Positions 37,698-47,057 are shown, counted from the stretch's first letter. The stretch: 64,000 bases of DNA from Modestobacter sp. VKM Ac-2984 (GCF_026967985.1 NZ_JAPVBJ010000002.1:226249-290248), one strand, 5' to 3'. Translations and numbers: made by a program. Notes: generated by a model not told the origin, from the letters alone.

Positions 37698-39332
37698 ATG
37701 AGCTCCGACCGCGCCGGCCAGCCGGCCCAGCCCTCCGACCTGGTCGACGTCCCGCACCTGGTGACCGCGTACTACACAGTCGAGCCGGATCCGCACGACG
37801 TCGCCCAGCAGGTCACGTTCGGCACCTCGGGGCACCGGGGCTCCTCGCTGGACGGCGCGTTCAACGAGCCGCACATCCTGGCCACCACCCAGGCGATCTG
37901 CGAGTACCGCGCGCAGCAGGGGTACGACGGCCCGCTCTTCGTCGGCCGGGACACCCACGGGCTGTCCGAGCCGGCCTGGGTGAGCGCCCTGGAGGTGCTG
38001 GCCGCCAACGACGTCACCGTGCTCGTGGACGCCGCCGACCGGTACACGCCCACCCCGGCGGTCAGCCACGCGATCCTGCGGGCCAACCAGGGGAAGACCT
38101 CCGGGTTGGCCGACGGCATCGTCGTCACCCCGTCGCACAACCCGCCCCGGGACGGCGGCTTCAAGTACAACCCTCCCTCGGGCGGCCCGGCCGACACCGA
38201 CGCCACCGGCTGGATCGCCAAGCGGGCCAACGAGCTGCTCGCCGCCGGTCTCGACGGGGTGCGGCGGACCCCGATCGCCCGGGCCCGGGCCGCGGCGCAG
38301 TCCTACGACTTCCTCGGCACCTACGTCGACGACCTGCCGCAGGTGCTGGACCTGGAGGCGGTGCGCAGCGCTGGGGTGCGGATCGGTGCCGACCCGCTCG
38401 GCGGGGCGAGCGTCGACTACTGGGGCGCCATCGCCGAGCGGCACGGACTGGACCTCACCGTCGTCAACCCGCTGGTCGACCCGGCGTGGCGGTTCATGAC
38501 GCTGGACTGGGACGGCAAGATCCGGATGGACTGCTCCTCCCCCTCGGCGATGGCCTCGCTGATCGGCGCGAAGGACCAGTTCCAGATCGCCACCGGCAAC
38601 GACGCCGACGCCGACCGGCACGGCATCGTCACCCCCGACGGGGGGCTGATGAACCCCAACCACTTCCTCGCCGTGGCGATCTCCTACCTCTTCAGCCACC
38701 GCGATGGCTGGGGCGCCGGAACGGCGGTGGGCAAGACGCTGGTGTCCTCGTCCCTGATCGACCGCGTGGTCGCCGACCTCGGCCGGCGGCTGGTCGAGGT
38801 GCCGGTCGGGTTCAAGTGGTTCGTGCCCGGCCTGCTCGACGGGTCGGTCGGCTTCGGCGGCGAGGAGTCGGCCGGGGCGTCGTTCCTCCGTCGTGACGGC
38901 GGGGTGTGGACGACGGACAAGGACGGCATCCTGCTCGCCCTTCTGGCCTCGGAGATTCAAGCCGTCACGGGAAGCTCGCCCTCGGGGCTGCATGCGTCAC
39001 TGACGCAACGGTTCGGCGAGTCGGCGTACGCCCGGGTCGACGCCGCGGCGACCCGGGAGGAGAAGGCTGCACTCGGCAAGCTCTCCCCGGACGCCGTCAC
39101 CGCCACCGAGCTGGCCGGCGAGCCGATCACCGCGAAGCTGACGACGGCGCCCGGGAACGGTGCAGCGATCGGCGGGCTGAAGGTCACCACGGAGAACGCC
39201 TGGTTCGCCGCCCGCCCCTCGGGCACCGAGGACGTCTACAAGGTCTACGCGGAGTCCTTCAAGGGCCCCGACCACCTCGCCCAGGTCCAGGAGGAGGCCA
39301 AGGCCGTCGTCTCCGCCGCCCTCACCCCCTGA
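37698..39332 (+). CDS. pgm: Phosphoglucomutase (alpha-D-glucose-specific)
   Basis: 544 residues, the normal length. It interconverts glucose-1-phosphate and glucose-6-phosphate, linking glycolysis with glycogen, trehalose and envelope sugar synthesis; ino1 and otsA in this window use glucose-6-phosphate. Motifs: [19 protein letters not shown], active-site loop [20 protein letters not shown] with the phosphoserine Ser, metal loop [12 protein letters not shown], sugar loop [13 protein letters not shown], and phosphate loop [16 protein letters not shown]. Ends 10 bp before a 32-bp palindrome. Confidence 0.97.
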   Translation: MSSDRAGQPAQPSDLVDVPHLVTAYYTVEPDPHDVAQQVTFGTSGHRGSSLDGAFNEPHILATTQAICEYRAQQGYDGPLFVGRDTHGLSEPAWVSALEVLAANDVTVLVDAADRYTPTPAVSHAILRANQGKTSGLADGIVVTPSHNPPRDGGFKYNPPSGGPADTDATGWIAKRANELLAAGLDGVRRTPIARARAAAQSYDFLGTYVDDLPQVLDLEAVRSAGVRIGADPLGGASVDYWGAIAERHGLDLTVVNPLVDPAWRFMTLDWDGKIRMDCSSPSAMASLIGAKDQFQIATGNDADADRHGIVTPDGGLMNPNHFLAVAISYLFSHRDGWGAGTAVGKTLVSSSLIDRVVADLGRRLVEVPVGFKWFVPGLLDGSVGFGGEESAGASFLRRDGGVWTTDKDGILLALLASEIQAVTGSSPSGLHASLTQRFGESAYARVDAAATREEKAALGKLSPDAVTATELAGEPITAKLTTAPGNGAAIGGLKVTTENAWFAARPSGTEDVYKVYAESFKGPDHLAQVQEEAKAVVSAALTP

Positions 39333-39342
39333 CCCCCCCTTG

Positions 39343-39374
39343 CTGACCACCAAAATGGCCATTTTGGTGGTCAG
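39343..39374. terminator. Perfect 32-bp palindrome between pgm and the DUF559 gene
   Basis: Starts CTGACCACCAAAATGG and continues with its exact complement, no loop bases, centred on GGCC at 39357-39360. It covers the stop codon of the minus-strand DUF559 gene and lies 10 bp after the pgm stop, so it can terminate both. Its inner 26 bp are identical to the palindrome at 40293-40326. Confidence 0.75.
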
Positions 39375-40234
39375 CGGCCGGCCAGGGCGTCGCGGACGCG
39401 GCGGACGACGGAGTCCAGGTCGTGCAGGTCCGGAGCGCTCAGCCGGATGACCCGCCAGCCTGCCGCGACCAGGACGGCGTAGCGCTGGTCGTCCGACACG
39501 ATCTTCTCCGCGTCGAAGTGGTGGGCACCCTCGTACTCCACGATGAGCTTCGCCTCCGGCCAGGCGAAGTCGACCTTGGCCAGGAACTCGCCGCGGTGTT
39601 GCACGTGGAACTGCGGCACGGGCGCGAGTCCGGCGAGCACCAAGGCCACCCGGACCTTCGACTCCGGTGCGGACTCCGCCCGCGGGTCGACGAGACCGAA
39701 GGCCCGGCGGACCTTCGTCACGCCCCAACGTCCGGTCCCACGCTCAGCCAAGTGCTCGAGTTGGGGAAGGCGGACCGACTCGGCCCGGACCATCGCGTCC
39801 AGGGCGGCCACGGCTGTGCTGAGTGGCTCCAGTGCAGCGACGTCCCATGCAGTCCGGAGCGCGGTCGTAACGGGGACGTGGTCCACCAGCTCGGCGTCCG
39901 TCGTGGCCAGGTCGGTGCGGTGCACCCGCACCTGCCGTGGGCCCTTCCACTCAACCTCGGCCGGCCGGACGACGGTCACCGGCTCGTGCACGCCGGCGAA
40001 TGGTGCACCGTGCCACGCAGCTGCGGAGTGCCCGCCGATGGCGGTGCCCGCGGGGAGGAGCAGCGCGACTCCGCACGCGCGGAGTCGGTGGTCGACGTCC
40101 AGCGCGGGATCTGCGTAGACGCCCTGGACCAGCCGCCGGTACCCGAGGGAGCGCAGTCGCTCGCGGGTCAGCCGGCCCTCGGCGATGGCGTGGCTGCCGA
40201 TGAAGACGCCGGTGAGGTGACGGTCGCGGGGCAC
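39371..40234 (-). CDS. DUF559 (Vsr-like endonuclease-fold) protein with AbiEi-like N terminus
   Basis: 287 residues. The N-terminal half resembles the AbiEi/transcriptional-regulator-like region: RLTRERLRSLGYRRLVQGVYADPALDVDHRLRACGVALLLPAGTAIGGHSAAAWHGAPF, then VRVHRTDLATTDAELVDHVPVTTALRTAWDVA. The C-terminal half is the DUF559 PD-(D/E)xK-like domain: FLAKVDFAWPEAKLIVEYEGAHHFDAEKIVSDDQRYAVLVAAGWRVIRLS with the expected Asp, Glu and Lys-context residues. Such proteins are very common in actinobacteria; function is unproven, a nuclease or antitoxin-like role has been proposed. It sits alone between two near-identical palindromes. Confidence 0.82.
   Translation of the reverse strand: MPRDRHLTGVFIGSHAIAEGRLTRERLRSLGYRRLVQGVYADPALDVDHRLRACGVALLLPAGTAIGGHSAAAWHGAPFAGVHEPVTVVRPAEVEWKGPRQVRVHRTDLATTDAELVDHVPVTTALRTAWDVAALEPLSTAVAALDAMVRAESVRLPQLEHLAERGTGRWGVTKVRRAFGLVDPRAESAPESKVRVALVLAGLAPVPQFHVQHRGEFLAKVDFAWPEAKLIVEYEGAHHFDAEKIVSDDQRYAVLVAAGWRVIRLSAPDLHDLDSVVRRVRDALAGR
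39598..39611. other. parS-like site, one mismatch
   Basis: GTTGCACGTGGAAC, identical to the variant at 30165 and one base from the perfect parS core. It is inside the DUF559 coding sequence. Confidence 0.45.
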
Positions 40235-40292
40235 CGGCAGAGAGTGCCGGGTGGGAGGTCGTCCTCGCTGTCGCCGTCCACAGGCTCCTCGA

Positions 40293-40326
40293 CCCCACCA
40301 CCAAAATGGCCATTTTGGTGGTGGGG
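40293..40326. terminator. Perfect 34-bp palindrome after glpK
   Basis: Starts CCCCACCACCAAAATGG and continues with its exact complement, no loop. It lies 81 bp past the minus-strand glpK stop and 59 bp upstream of the DUF559 start, so it may end the glpFK transcript. It shares a 26-bp core with the palindrome at 39343-39374. Confidence 0.7.
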
Positions 40327-40406
40327 GAGGTCGACGTCGGGGCCCGGACGCACGGCAGGCCCGCCGGAGCGGACTCCGACGGGCCTGCAGTGCCGACGAG
40401 AAGGCG

Positions 40407-41924
40407 TCAGCTGACGTCCTCGTCCACCCAGTCGAGCGACTTCGTGACCGCCTTCTGCCAGTTGCGGTAGTAGCGCTCCCGCTCGTCGGTGGGCATCTGC
40501 GGGTCCCAGCGCTTGTCCTCGGCCCACTTGGCGGTGAGCTCGTCCAGGTCGGACCAGAAGCCGACGGCGAGCCCGGCGGCGTAGGCCGCGCCCAGCGCCG
40601 TCGTCTCGGGGATCTTCGGCCGGATCACCGGGACGCCGAGCAGGTCGGCCTGGAACTGCATGAGCAGCTCGTTGCCGACCATCCCGCCGTCCACCCGGAG
40701 CTCGGTGAGGTCGACCCCGGAGTCGGCGTTCATCGCGTCCAGCACCTCGCGGGTCTGGTATGCGGTCGCCTCCAGGACGGCGCGGGCCAGGTGCCCCTTG
40801 TTGACGAACCGGGTCAGCCCGACGACGGCGCCGCGGGCGTCAGAGCGCCAGTGCGGGGCGAACAGCCCGGAGAACGCCGGGACGAAGTAGGAGCCGCCGT
40901 TGTCGTCGACCGAGCGGGCCAGGTCCTCGATCTCCGGGGCGGTCTTGATCATCCCCAGGTTATCCCTGACCCACTGCACCAGCGAGCCGGTGACCGCGAT
41001 CGACCCCTCCAGGGCGTACACCGGCTTGGCGTCCCCGAGCTGGTAGCACAGCGTGGTGAGCAGCCCGTTCTCCGACGGGACGGCCTCCTCGCCGGTGTTG
41101 AGCAGCATGAAGTTGCCGGTGCCGTAGGTGTTCTTGGCCATGCCCTTGGTGAAGCAGACCTGGCCGAACGTCGCCGCCTGCTGGTCACCGAGCGAGCCGG
41201 CGATCGGCACCCCGGCCAGGAAGCCGGCCTTGCGGCCCTTGCCGTACTCCTCGGAGTTGGAGCGGATCTCCGGGAGCATGGACATCGGGATGCCCATCTC
41301 CTCGGCGATGTCGGCGTCCCAGGCGAGCTTCCGGTAGTCCATCAGCATGGTGCGGGAGGCGTTGGAGACGTCGGTGAGGTGCAGCCCGCCGTCGGCCCCG
41401 CCGGTCATGTTCCAGATCAGCCAGGAGTCGATGGTGCCCATGAGCAGCTCGCCGCGCTCGGCCTTCTCCCGGGCGCCGTCGACGTTGTCCAGGATCCAGC
41501 GGACCTTGGGGCCGGCGAAGTAGGTGGCCAGCGGCAGGCCCACCTTGTCCTTGTACCGGTCGGCGCCGCCACCGAGGGCGCCGAGCTCCTCGCAGATCTT
41601 GCCCGTGCGGGTGTCCTGCCAGACGATCGCGTTGTAGACCGGTTCCCCGGTCGCGCGGTCCCAGACCACCGCGGTCTCCCGCTGGTTGGTGATCCCGACG
41701 GCGACGATGTCGGAGGTGCCGGCGTCGCTGCGGGCCAGCGCCTGGCCGACCACCTCGCGGGTGTTCCGCCAGATCTCCATCGCGTCGTGCTCGACCCACC
41801 CGGCGCGCGGGAAGATCTGCTCGTGCTCCTTCTGGCCGACGGACACGACGGCGCCGTCGTGGTCGAAGATCATGCACCGGGTGCTGGTGGTGCCCTGGTC
41901 GATGGCGGCTACGTACTGGGCCAT
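40407..41924 (-). CDS. glpK: Glycerol kinase (glpF-linked copy)
   Basis: 505 residues from ATG 41922-41924 with AGGAGG nine bases upstream. It phosphorylates glycerol to sn-glycerol-3-phosphate. FGGY-family motifs: [62 protein letters not shown], and the two FGGY signatures in the [27 protein letters not shown] and [25 protein letters not shown] regions. It follows glpF by 62 bp in the same operon. A paralogue is at 42885-44387. Confidence 0.97.
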   Translation of the reverse strand: MAQYVAAIDQGTTSTRCMIFDHDGAVVSVGQKEHEQIFPRAGWVEHDAMEIWRNTREVVGQALARSDAGTSDIVAVGITNQRETAVVWDRATGEPVYNAIVWQDTRTGKICEELGALGGGADRYKDKVGLPLATYFAGPKVRWILDNVDGAREKAERGELLMGTIDSWLIWNMTGGADGGLHLTDVSNASRTMLMDYRKLAWDADIAEEMGIPMSMLPEIRSNSEEYGKGRKAGFLAGVPIAGSLGDQQAATFGQVCFTKGMAKNTYGTGNFMLLNTGEEAVPSENGLLTTLCYQLGDAKPVYALEGSIAVTGSLVQWVRDNLGMIKTAPEIEDLARSVDDNGGSYFVPAFSGLFAPHWRSDARGAVVGLTRFVNKGHLARAVLEATAYQTREVLDAMNADSGVDLTELRVDGGMVGNELLMQFQADLLGVPVIRPKIPETTALGAAYAAGLAVGFWSDLDELTAKWAEDKRWDPQMPTDERERYYRNWQKAVTKSLDWVDEDVS

Positions 41925-41946
41925 GCGAGTTCCTCCTACAGAAGGA

Positions 41947-41972
41947 GGGGCCAAAATCGCGACTTTGGCCCC
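41947..41972. other. Hairpin between glpF and glpK
   Basis: GGGGCCAAA (41947-41955) pairs with TTTGGCCCC (41964-41972); inside is TCGCGA, itself a palindrome, with one A/C mismatch. It is in the same style as the CCAAAATGGCC palindromes at 39.3 and 40.3 kb. It could act as a partial terminator that adjusts the ratio of GlpF to GlpK, or as a processing site. Confidence 0.55.
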
Positions 41973-41986
41973 CGGAAGGGGTCGGG

Positions 41987-42724
41987 TCAGACGTTGACGT
42001 GGGAGAGCAGGCCGGCGAGGACGGCGCCGATGAGCGGGCCGACGATCGGCACCCAGGCGTAGCCCCAGTTGCTGTTGGTCTTGCCACGGATCGGCAGGAC
42101 GGCGTGGGCGATGCGCGGCCCCAGGTCACGGGCCGGGTTGATCGCGTACCCGGTCGGGCCACCGAGCGAGGCGCCGATGCCGACGACGAGCAGGGCGACG
42201 GCCAGCGGGCCGAGCTGGCTGGGGGTGTCGCCGAACCGCAGGATGATGTAGACGAGGACGAACGTGCCGACGATCTCGGTCACCACGTTGTCCTTGACCG
42301 TGCCGATGGCCGGCCCGGTCGCGAAGGTGCCCAGCTGGGTGCCGGCGGCGTCCGGGTCGTTGTAGTGGCCGTAGTAGGCCAGGTAGGCCACCACGGCGCC
42401 GAGGAAGGCGCCGACCAACTGCCCGGCGAAGTAGACGAACGTGCTCGCGACGCTGACCTCGACGCCGGGGGCGTACGTGTCGGTCCCGCTGACGAGCAGG
42501 CCGACGGTGACGGCCGGGTTGATGTGTGCCCCCGAGGTCGCCCCGGCGAAGACGCCGGCGAAGACGGCGAGCCCCCAGCCGAAGATGATGACGATCCAGC
42601 CGCTGCCGTTGCCGTTGGTCTTGGGCAGCACGACGTTGGCGACCACGCCGACGCCGAGCAGCAGCAGGATCCCGGTGCCGAGTACTTCACTGCCGAAGAC
42701 GGTCCACAGACCGACGGTGTCCAC
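41987..42724 (-). CDS. glpF: Glycerol uptake facilitator (aquaglyceroporin)
   Basis: 245 residues from GTG 42722-42724 with GAGGAG upstream. It is a channel in the cytoplasmic membrane for passive glycerol entry. Six membrane helices and two half-helices with the NPA boxes [11 protein letters not shown] (about 67-77) and [13 protein letters not shown] (about 195-207); the Asp after the second NPAR is the residue that marks glycerol-type MIP channels. The loop between helices 3 and 4 is rather long and acidic ([15 protein letters not shown]). First gene of glpF-glpK; an IclR operator-like site lies 135 bp upstream. Confidence 0.96.
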   Translation of the reverse strand: MDTVGLWTVFGSEVLGTGILLLLGVGVVANVVLPKTNGNGSGWIVIIFGWGLAVFAGVFAGATSGAHINPAVTVGLLVSGTDTYAPGVEVSVASTFVYFAGQLVGAFLGAVVAYLAYYGHYNDPDAAGTQLGTFATGPAIGTVKDNVVTEIVGTFVLVYIILRFGDTPSQLGPLAVALLVVGIGASLGGPTGYAINPARDLGPRIAHAVLPIRGKTNSNWGYAWVPIVGPLIGAVLAGLLSHVNV

Positions 42725-42884
42725 GAGTAGGCGCTCCTCACGACGGGCCCGCGGCATCGCGGACCGGGCGGATCGGTGACGGGCCTGTGGTGGCGATCAC
42801 CACACGTCCCGTCGTGCGAGGACCGTAGGAGCCTGGATGTGAGCTGGACAACAGTCGGAGTCCGACATGGTCGTACTGGTCAGA
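42725..42884 (-). promoter_or_regulatory. Promoter region of the glpFK operon
   Basis: 160 bp between the glpK-2 stop and the glpF start. It holds the operator-like palindrome 42859-42877 described separately. No strong terminator hairpin separates it from glpK-2, so read-through from the iclR-glpK2 unit into glpFK is possible. Confidence 0.5.
42859..42877. promoter_or_regulatory. IclR/GylR operator-like site upstream of glpF
   Basis: Read on the minus strand AGTACGACCATGTCGGACT. It matches the site between iclR and glpD (45130-45148) at 15 of 19 positions, including the whole central CGACCATGTC. Each arm has the GTN-CGAC type half-site. Confidence 0.6.
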
Positions 42885-44387
42885 TCAGGGCGCTCCCCAG
42901 GCGATGCTGAGCTCCACCGCGCGCTCCCAGCACCGGTACTCCGCGGTCAGTGCCTGGGCCCGCTCGGGGCTGGGCGTCCACTGCGCGGACCGGTGCCAGT
43001 TCCGGCGCAGCGCCTCGATGTCCGACCACACCCCGACGGCGAGGCCGGCCGCGTAGGCCGCGCCCAGGGACACCGTCTCCCCCACCATCGGCCGCACCAC
43101 CGGGGTGTCCAGCGCATCTGCCACGAACTGCATGAGCAGGTTGTTGGTGGTCATCCCGCCGTCCACCCGCAGGGCCGGCAGTGAGAGGCCGGAGTCGGCC
43201 GCCATCGCCTGCACCACGTCGCGGGTCTGCCAGCCGGTGGCCTCCAGCACCGCCCGGGCCAGGTGCCCCTTGGTGACGTAGGAGGTCAGCCCGGCGACCA
43301 GGCCGCGGGCCTCGCCCCGCCAGTGCGGGGCCAGCAGGCCGGAGAACGCCGGGACGACGTAGCAGCCGCCGTTGTCGGCGACCGTGCGCGCCAGGGTCTC
43401 CACCTCTGCGGCCGAGCCGATCAGGCCGAGCCCGTCCCGCAGCCACTGCACCAGCGCCCCGGCGACGGCGACCGACCCCTCCAGTGCATAGCGCGGCGCC
43501 TCCCCGGCCAGCTGGTAGGCCACCGTGCTGATCGACCCGGACCGGGTGCGCACCAGTTCGGTGCCGGTGTTCTGCAGCAGGAAGCTGCCCGTGCCGTAGG
43601 TGCACTTGGCCTCCCCGGGCGCGAAGCAGGCCTGACCGAAGAGCGCCGCCTGCTGGTCGCCCAGCGCCCCGGCGATGGGCAGGGACCGGTTGAGCGCGGT
43701 CGCCTGCCCCAGGATGCCGACCGAGGGCCGGATCTCCGGCAGCATCTCCGCCGGGATGTCGAAGAAGGCCAGCAGGTCGGGGTCCCATCGGCAGCTGCGC
43801 ACGTCCATCAGCAGGGTGCGGCTGGCGTTGGTCACGTCGGTGACGTGGACGCCGCCGTCCGGCCCGCCGGTGAGGTTCCAGATCAGCCAGGTCTCCATCG
43901 TGCCGAACAGCAGCTCACCGCGTTCGGCGCGCTCGCGGGCGCGCGGCACGTGGTCGAGGATCCAGCGCAGCCGTGGGCCGGAGAAGTAGCCGGCGATCGC
44001 CATCCCGCTGCGCTCGGCGACCAGGCCGGCGTCGGGTCGGGCGGCCAGTTCGGTCACCAGGTCGGCGGTGCGGGTGTCCTGCCAGACCAGCGCCCGGGTG
44101 ACCGGCCGGCCGGTGACCCGGTCCCAGACCACGGTGGTCTCCCGCTGGTTGGCGATGCCCAGGGCCACGACGTCCCCGGCGTCCGGCACGTCGCCGAGCA
44201 CCTGCGCGGCGGTCCGCTGGGTGTTCGCCCAGATCTCCATCGGGTCGTGCTCGACCCAGCCGGGGCGGGGGAAGTACTGGTGGTGCTCGCGCTGGCGGAC
44301 GGCGACCATCCGGCCGCCCCGGTCGAAGACCAGCGACCGCGTCGACGTCGTCCCCTGGTCGACGGCGAGCACGTACCGGTCAGGCAC
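42885..44387 (-). CDS. glpK2: Second glycerol kinase (GlpK paralogue)
   Basis: 500 residues, complete. Same motifs as the first copy: [89 protein letters not shown] and LRVDGGMTTNNLLMQFVADAL. The catalytic Asp (DGGM) and the substrate Arg-Glu pair are intact, so it should be active. It is clearly diverged from the first copy rather than a recent duplicate. Its ATG lies inside the end of iclR (8-bp overlap), so kinase and regulator are coupled. It could act on glycerol or a related polyol. Confidence 0.93.
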   Translation of the reverse strand: MPDRYVLAVDQGTTSTRSLVFDRGGRMVAVRQREHHQYFPRPGWVEHDPMEIWANTQRTAAQVLGDVPDAGDVVALGIANQRETTVVWDRVTGRPVTRALVWQDTRTADLVTELAARPDAGLVAERSGMAIAGYFSGPRLRWILDHVPRARERAERGELLFGTMETWLIWNLTGGPDGGVHVTDVTNASRTLLMDVRSCRWDPDLLAFFDIPAEMLPEIRPSVGILGQATALNRSLPIAGALGDQQAALFGQACFAPGEAKCTYGTGSFLLQNTGTELVRTRSGSISTVAYQLAGEAPRYALEGSVAVAGALVQWLRDGLGLIGSAAEVETLARTVADNGGCYVVPAFSGLLAPHWRGEARGLVAGLTSYVTKGHLARAVLEATGWQTRDVVQAMAADSGLSLPALRVDGGMTTNNLLMQFVADALDTPVVRPMVGETVSLGAAYAAGLAVGVWSDIEALRRNWHRSAQWTPSPERAQALTAEYRCWERAVELSIAWGAP

Positions 44388-45075
44388 TGCTGTGCCCCAG
44401 CTCGCGGGAGACCGCGTGCGCGGCGTCGGTGACCATGGCCAGCAGCAGGCTGCGGGGCGCGCCGCGGCCGTCGAACAGCGAGGTCAGCGGCCCGCTGACG
44501 CCGAGCGCAGCGACCACCAGGCCACCCGCGGACCGGACCGGTGCGGCGATCGCACCCATCCCCTGCTCGTGCTCACCCCGCTCGGCCGCCCAGCCCTGCG
44601 TGCGGACCTCGGCCAGCTCGGCCGGGGGTGCGGGCGCGTACGCCAGCAGCACCTTGCCGAGCGCGGTGCTCCGCGCGGGCAGGGTGGTGCCGACCTCCAG
44701 GACCTGCGCGGAGTCGTCGGGGCGGAAGACGTGGTGGACAACGACGACCTCCGTGCCGGCGAGGGTCGCCAGGCGTACCGCGTGCCCGCTGCGGGCGGCC
44801 AGGGCGTCGGCCCAGTTCGAGGAGCGGGCCCGCAGCTCGTTCACGTCGAGCGGCGTGCCGAGCCGGAGCAGTCCGGGGCCCAGGGCGTAGCGGCCGGTGG
44901 CCGGGTCCTGCTCCACGAAGCCGACGCTCAGCAGGGTGCGGAGGAGGCTGTGCGCGGTCGTCTTGGCCAGCCCGACCGCCGCGGCGATGTCGGTGACCCC
45001 GAGTCTGCCGCCGGAGCCGGCCACCACACGCAGGATCGCCGCTGCCCGCTCGATGGACTGCACGGTGCCCGGCAC
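44380..45075 (-). CDS. IclR family regulator of glycerol genes (GylR-like)
   Basis: 231 residues from GTG 45073-45075. N-terminal winged helix: VQSIERAAAILRVVAGSGGRLGVTDIAAAVGLAKTTAHSLLRTLLSVGFVEQDPATGRYALG. C-terminal effector domain: AVRLATLAGTEVVVVHHVFRPDD, TTLPARSTALGKVLLAY, GEHEQGMGAIAAPVRSAGGLVVAALGVSGP. In Streptomyces the IclR protein GylR controls the gylCAB (glpF, glpK, glpD) genes, and this neighbourhood is the same, so an equivalent role with glycerol or glycerol-3-phosphate as inducer is inferred. It is divergent from glpD across a 157-bp region carrying a likely operator. Confidence 0.92.
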   Translation of the reverse strand: MPGTVQSIERAAAILRVVAGSGGRLGVTDIAAAVGLAKTTAHSLLRTLLSVGFVEQDPATGRYALGPGLLRLGTPLDVNELRARSSNWADALAARSGHAVRLATLAGTEVVVVHHVFRPDDSAQVLEVGTTLPARSTALGKVLLAYAPAPPAELAEVRTQGWAAERGEHEQGMGAIAAPVRSAGGLVVAALGVSGPLTSLFDGRGAPRSLLLAMVTDAAHAVSRELGHSSA

Positions 45076-45129
45076 GACGCCCGACGCTAGGCCATCGCGG
45101 GCCCCGATGGTGACCCAGCACACCTGGGT

Positions 45130-45148
45130 TGTCCGACCATGTCAGACA
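45130..45148. promoter_or_regulatory. IclR/GylR operator-like site between iclR and glpD
   Basis: TGTCCGACCATGTCAGACA, an imperfect palindrome with 7 of 9 base pairs per arm. It lies between the divergent iclR and glpD starts and matches the site upstream of glpF, so one regulator can control all four glycerol genes and itself. Confidence 0.65.
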
Positions 45149-45232
45149 GCGGGCGTCGACGGCCTTCCCGCCGCCGACCTACCGTGGCACCGTGCGCCGT
45201 CGTCGGCGATGGCCCGTACCGAGGAGTTCACG

Positions 45233-46963
45233 ATGACGGCAGTCCGCCCACTCGGTCCCGAGCAGCGCGCCCAGGCCTGGGCCGACCTCGCGGCCGGCGA
45301 CTTCGAGGTCCTGGTGATCGGCGGCGGGGTGACCGGCGCCGGTGTCGCGCTGGACGCCGCCACCCGCGGGCTCCGGACGGCGCTGGTCGAGGCCCGCGAC
45401 TTCGCCAGCGGCACCTCCTCGCGCTCCTCCAAGCTCTTCCACGGCGGGCTGCGCTACCTGGAGCAGTTCGACTTCGGGCTGGTCCGGGAGGCGCTGCACG
45501 AGCGCGACCTGTCGGTCAACCGGATCGCCCCGCACCTGGTCAAGCCGGTGCCGTTCCTCTACCCGCTCACCCACCGCGGCTGGGAGCGGCCCTACGTCAC
45601 CGCCGGGCTCGCGCTCTACGACGGGCTGGCCCGACTCGGCGCGCTGTCCGAGCCGATGCCCGGGCAGAAGCACCTGACCCGGACCGGCGCCCGCCGGATG
45701 TTCCCCGCGCTCAAGCCCGACGCGTTCGTCGGCGCCGTCCGCTACTACGACGCCCAGGCCGACGACGCCCGGCACACCCTGACCGTGGCCCGCACCGCCG
45801 CGGCCTACGGGGCGACCGTGCTCAACTCGGCCGAGGTGGTCTCCTTCGAGCACGCCGGCGGCCGGGTGGTCGGGGCGCGCGTCCGCGACGTGGAGACCGG
45901 GAACGAGGTCGACGTCCGCAGCGAGGTGGTCGTCAACGCCACCGGGGTCTGGACCGACGACATCCAGACGCTGGTCGGCGGCCGCGGCCGGTTCCACGTG
46001 CGGGCCAGCAAGGGCGTGCACATCGTCGTCCCCCGCGACCGGATCAACGGCGAGGCCGGGCTGATCTTGCGCACCGAGAAGTCGGTGCTGTTCGTCATCC
46101 CGTGGGGCAGTCACTGGATCATCGGCACGACGGACACCGACTGGGAGCTGGACAAGGCGCACCCGGCCGCCAGCCGGGCCGACATCGACTACATCCTCAC
46201 CCACGTCAACGAGGTGCTGTCCGTCCCGCTGACGCACGACGACATCACCGGGGTCTACGCCGGGCTGCGCCCGCTGCTGTCCGGGGAGAGCGAGTCGACG
46301 AGCCAGCTGTCCCGGGAGCACGCCGTCGCCCGGCCGATGCCCGGCGTGATCTCCGTCGCCGGCGGCAAGTACACGACGTACCGGCCGATGGCCGCCGACG
46401 CCGTGGACGCCGTGGCCGAGGACGTCACCCGCCGGGTCCCGCCGAGCGTCACGGAGAACATCCCGCTGGTCGGCGCCGAGGGCTACGCGGCGATGGTCAA
46501 CTCCCTCGACGGGCTCTCCGACCGCTGGGGCATCCCGCGCTTCCGCGCCGAGCACCTGCTCAACCGGTTCGGCTCGCTGACCCCCGAGGTGCTCGACCTG
46601 GCCGCCGACGCACCCGAGCTGCTGGACCCGGTGCCCGGTGCCGAGGAGTACCTGATGGTCGAGATGGTGTGGTCGGCCGCGCACGAGGCCGCGCTGCACC
46701 TGGACGACCTGCTGGCCCGGCGCACCCGGATCTCCATCGAGACCCCGCACCGCGGGGTGGAGTCCGCCGAGCCGGTCGCCCGGGCGGTCGCCGGCGTGCT
46801 CGGCTGGGACGAGGAGCGGATCGCCAGCGAGGTGCAGAGCTACACGGCCCGGGTGGAGGCCGAGCGGCGGTCACAGGAGGCGACCGACGACCAGGAGGCC
46901 GACGCCGCCCGGATCGCCGCCCCGGACACCCGCGCCGTCGCCGTGGGCCGCGCCCTCGGCTGA
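45233..46963 (+). CDS. glpD: Glycerol-3-phosphate dehydrogenase (FAD, aerobic)
   Basis: 576 residues from ATG 45233, chosen because GAGGAG lies six bases upstream (an ATG 24 bp earlier lacks this). It oxidises glycerol-3-phosphate to dihydroxyacetone phosphate and feeds electrons to menaquinone at the membrane. The FAD fold is FEVLVIGGGVTGAGVALDAATRGLRTALVEARDFASGTSSRSSKLFHGGLRYLEQFDF. Later are VRYYDAQADDARHTL, VVNATGVWTDD, KGVHIVVPRDR, HWIIGTTDTDW and VAGGKYTTYRPMA. Completes the glycerol pathway with glpF and the two kinases. Ends before a strong hairpin. Confidence 0.96.
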   Translation: MTAVRPLGPEQRAQAWADLAAGDFEVLVIGGGVTGAGVALDAATRGLRTALVEARDFASGTSSRSSKLFHGGLRYLEQFDFGLVREALHERDLSVNRIAPHLVKPVPFLYPLTHRGWERPYVTAGLALYDGLARLGALSEPMPGQKHLTRTGARRMFPALKPDAFVGAVRYYDAQADDARHTLTVARTAAAYGATVLNSAEVVSFEHAGGRVVGARVRDVETGNEVDVRSEVVVNATGVWTDDIQTLVGGRGRFHVRASKGVHIVVPRDRINGEAGLILRTEKSVLFVIPWGSHWIIGTTDTDWELDKAHPAASRADIDYILTHVNEVLSVPLTHDDITGVYAGLRPLLSGESESTSQLSREHAVARPMPGVISVAGGKYTTYRPMAADAVDAVAEDVTRRVPPSVTENIPLVGAEGYAAMVNSLDGLSDRWGIPRFRAEHLLNRFGSLTPEVLDLAADAPELLDPVPGAEEYLMVEMVWSAAHEAALHLDDLLARRTRISIETPHRGVESAEPVARAVAGVLGWDEERIASEVQSYTARVEAERRSQEATDDQEADAARIAAPDTRAVAVGRALG

Positions 46964-46979
46964 CCCGGCAGGCGGCTGT

Positions 46980-47019
46980 ACGAGGCCGCCGTCTCCCTGC
47001 GGGGAGGCGGCGGCCTCGT
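46980..47019 (+). terminator. Terminator hairpin after glpD
   Basis: ACGAGGCCGCCG (46980-46991) pairs with 47008-47019, one T-G pair, then CTCCC/GGGAG, closed by a TGCG loop (46998-47001): about 18 bp of stem, 17 bases after the glpD stop. Confidence 0.8.
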
Positions 47020-47057
47020 CGCGTCCGGCGCCGGGAGAGTGACCCATCTCGCCTCCC

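Noticed and set aside
45987..46000. GTTCCACGTG half-site in glpD
   Set aside because: Left half matches parS but the right half does not (CGGG instead of GAAC).
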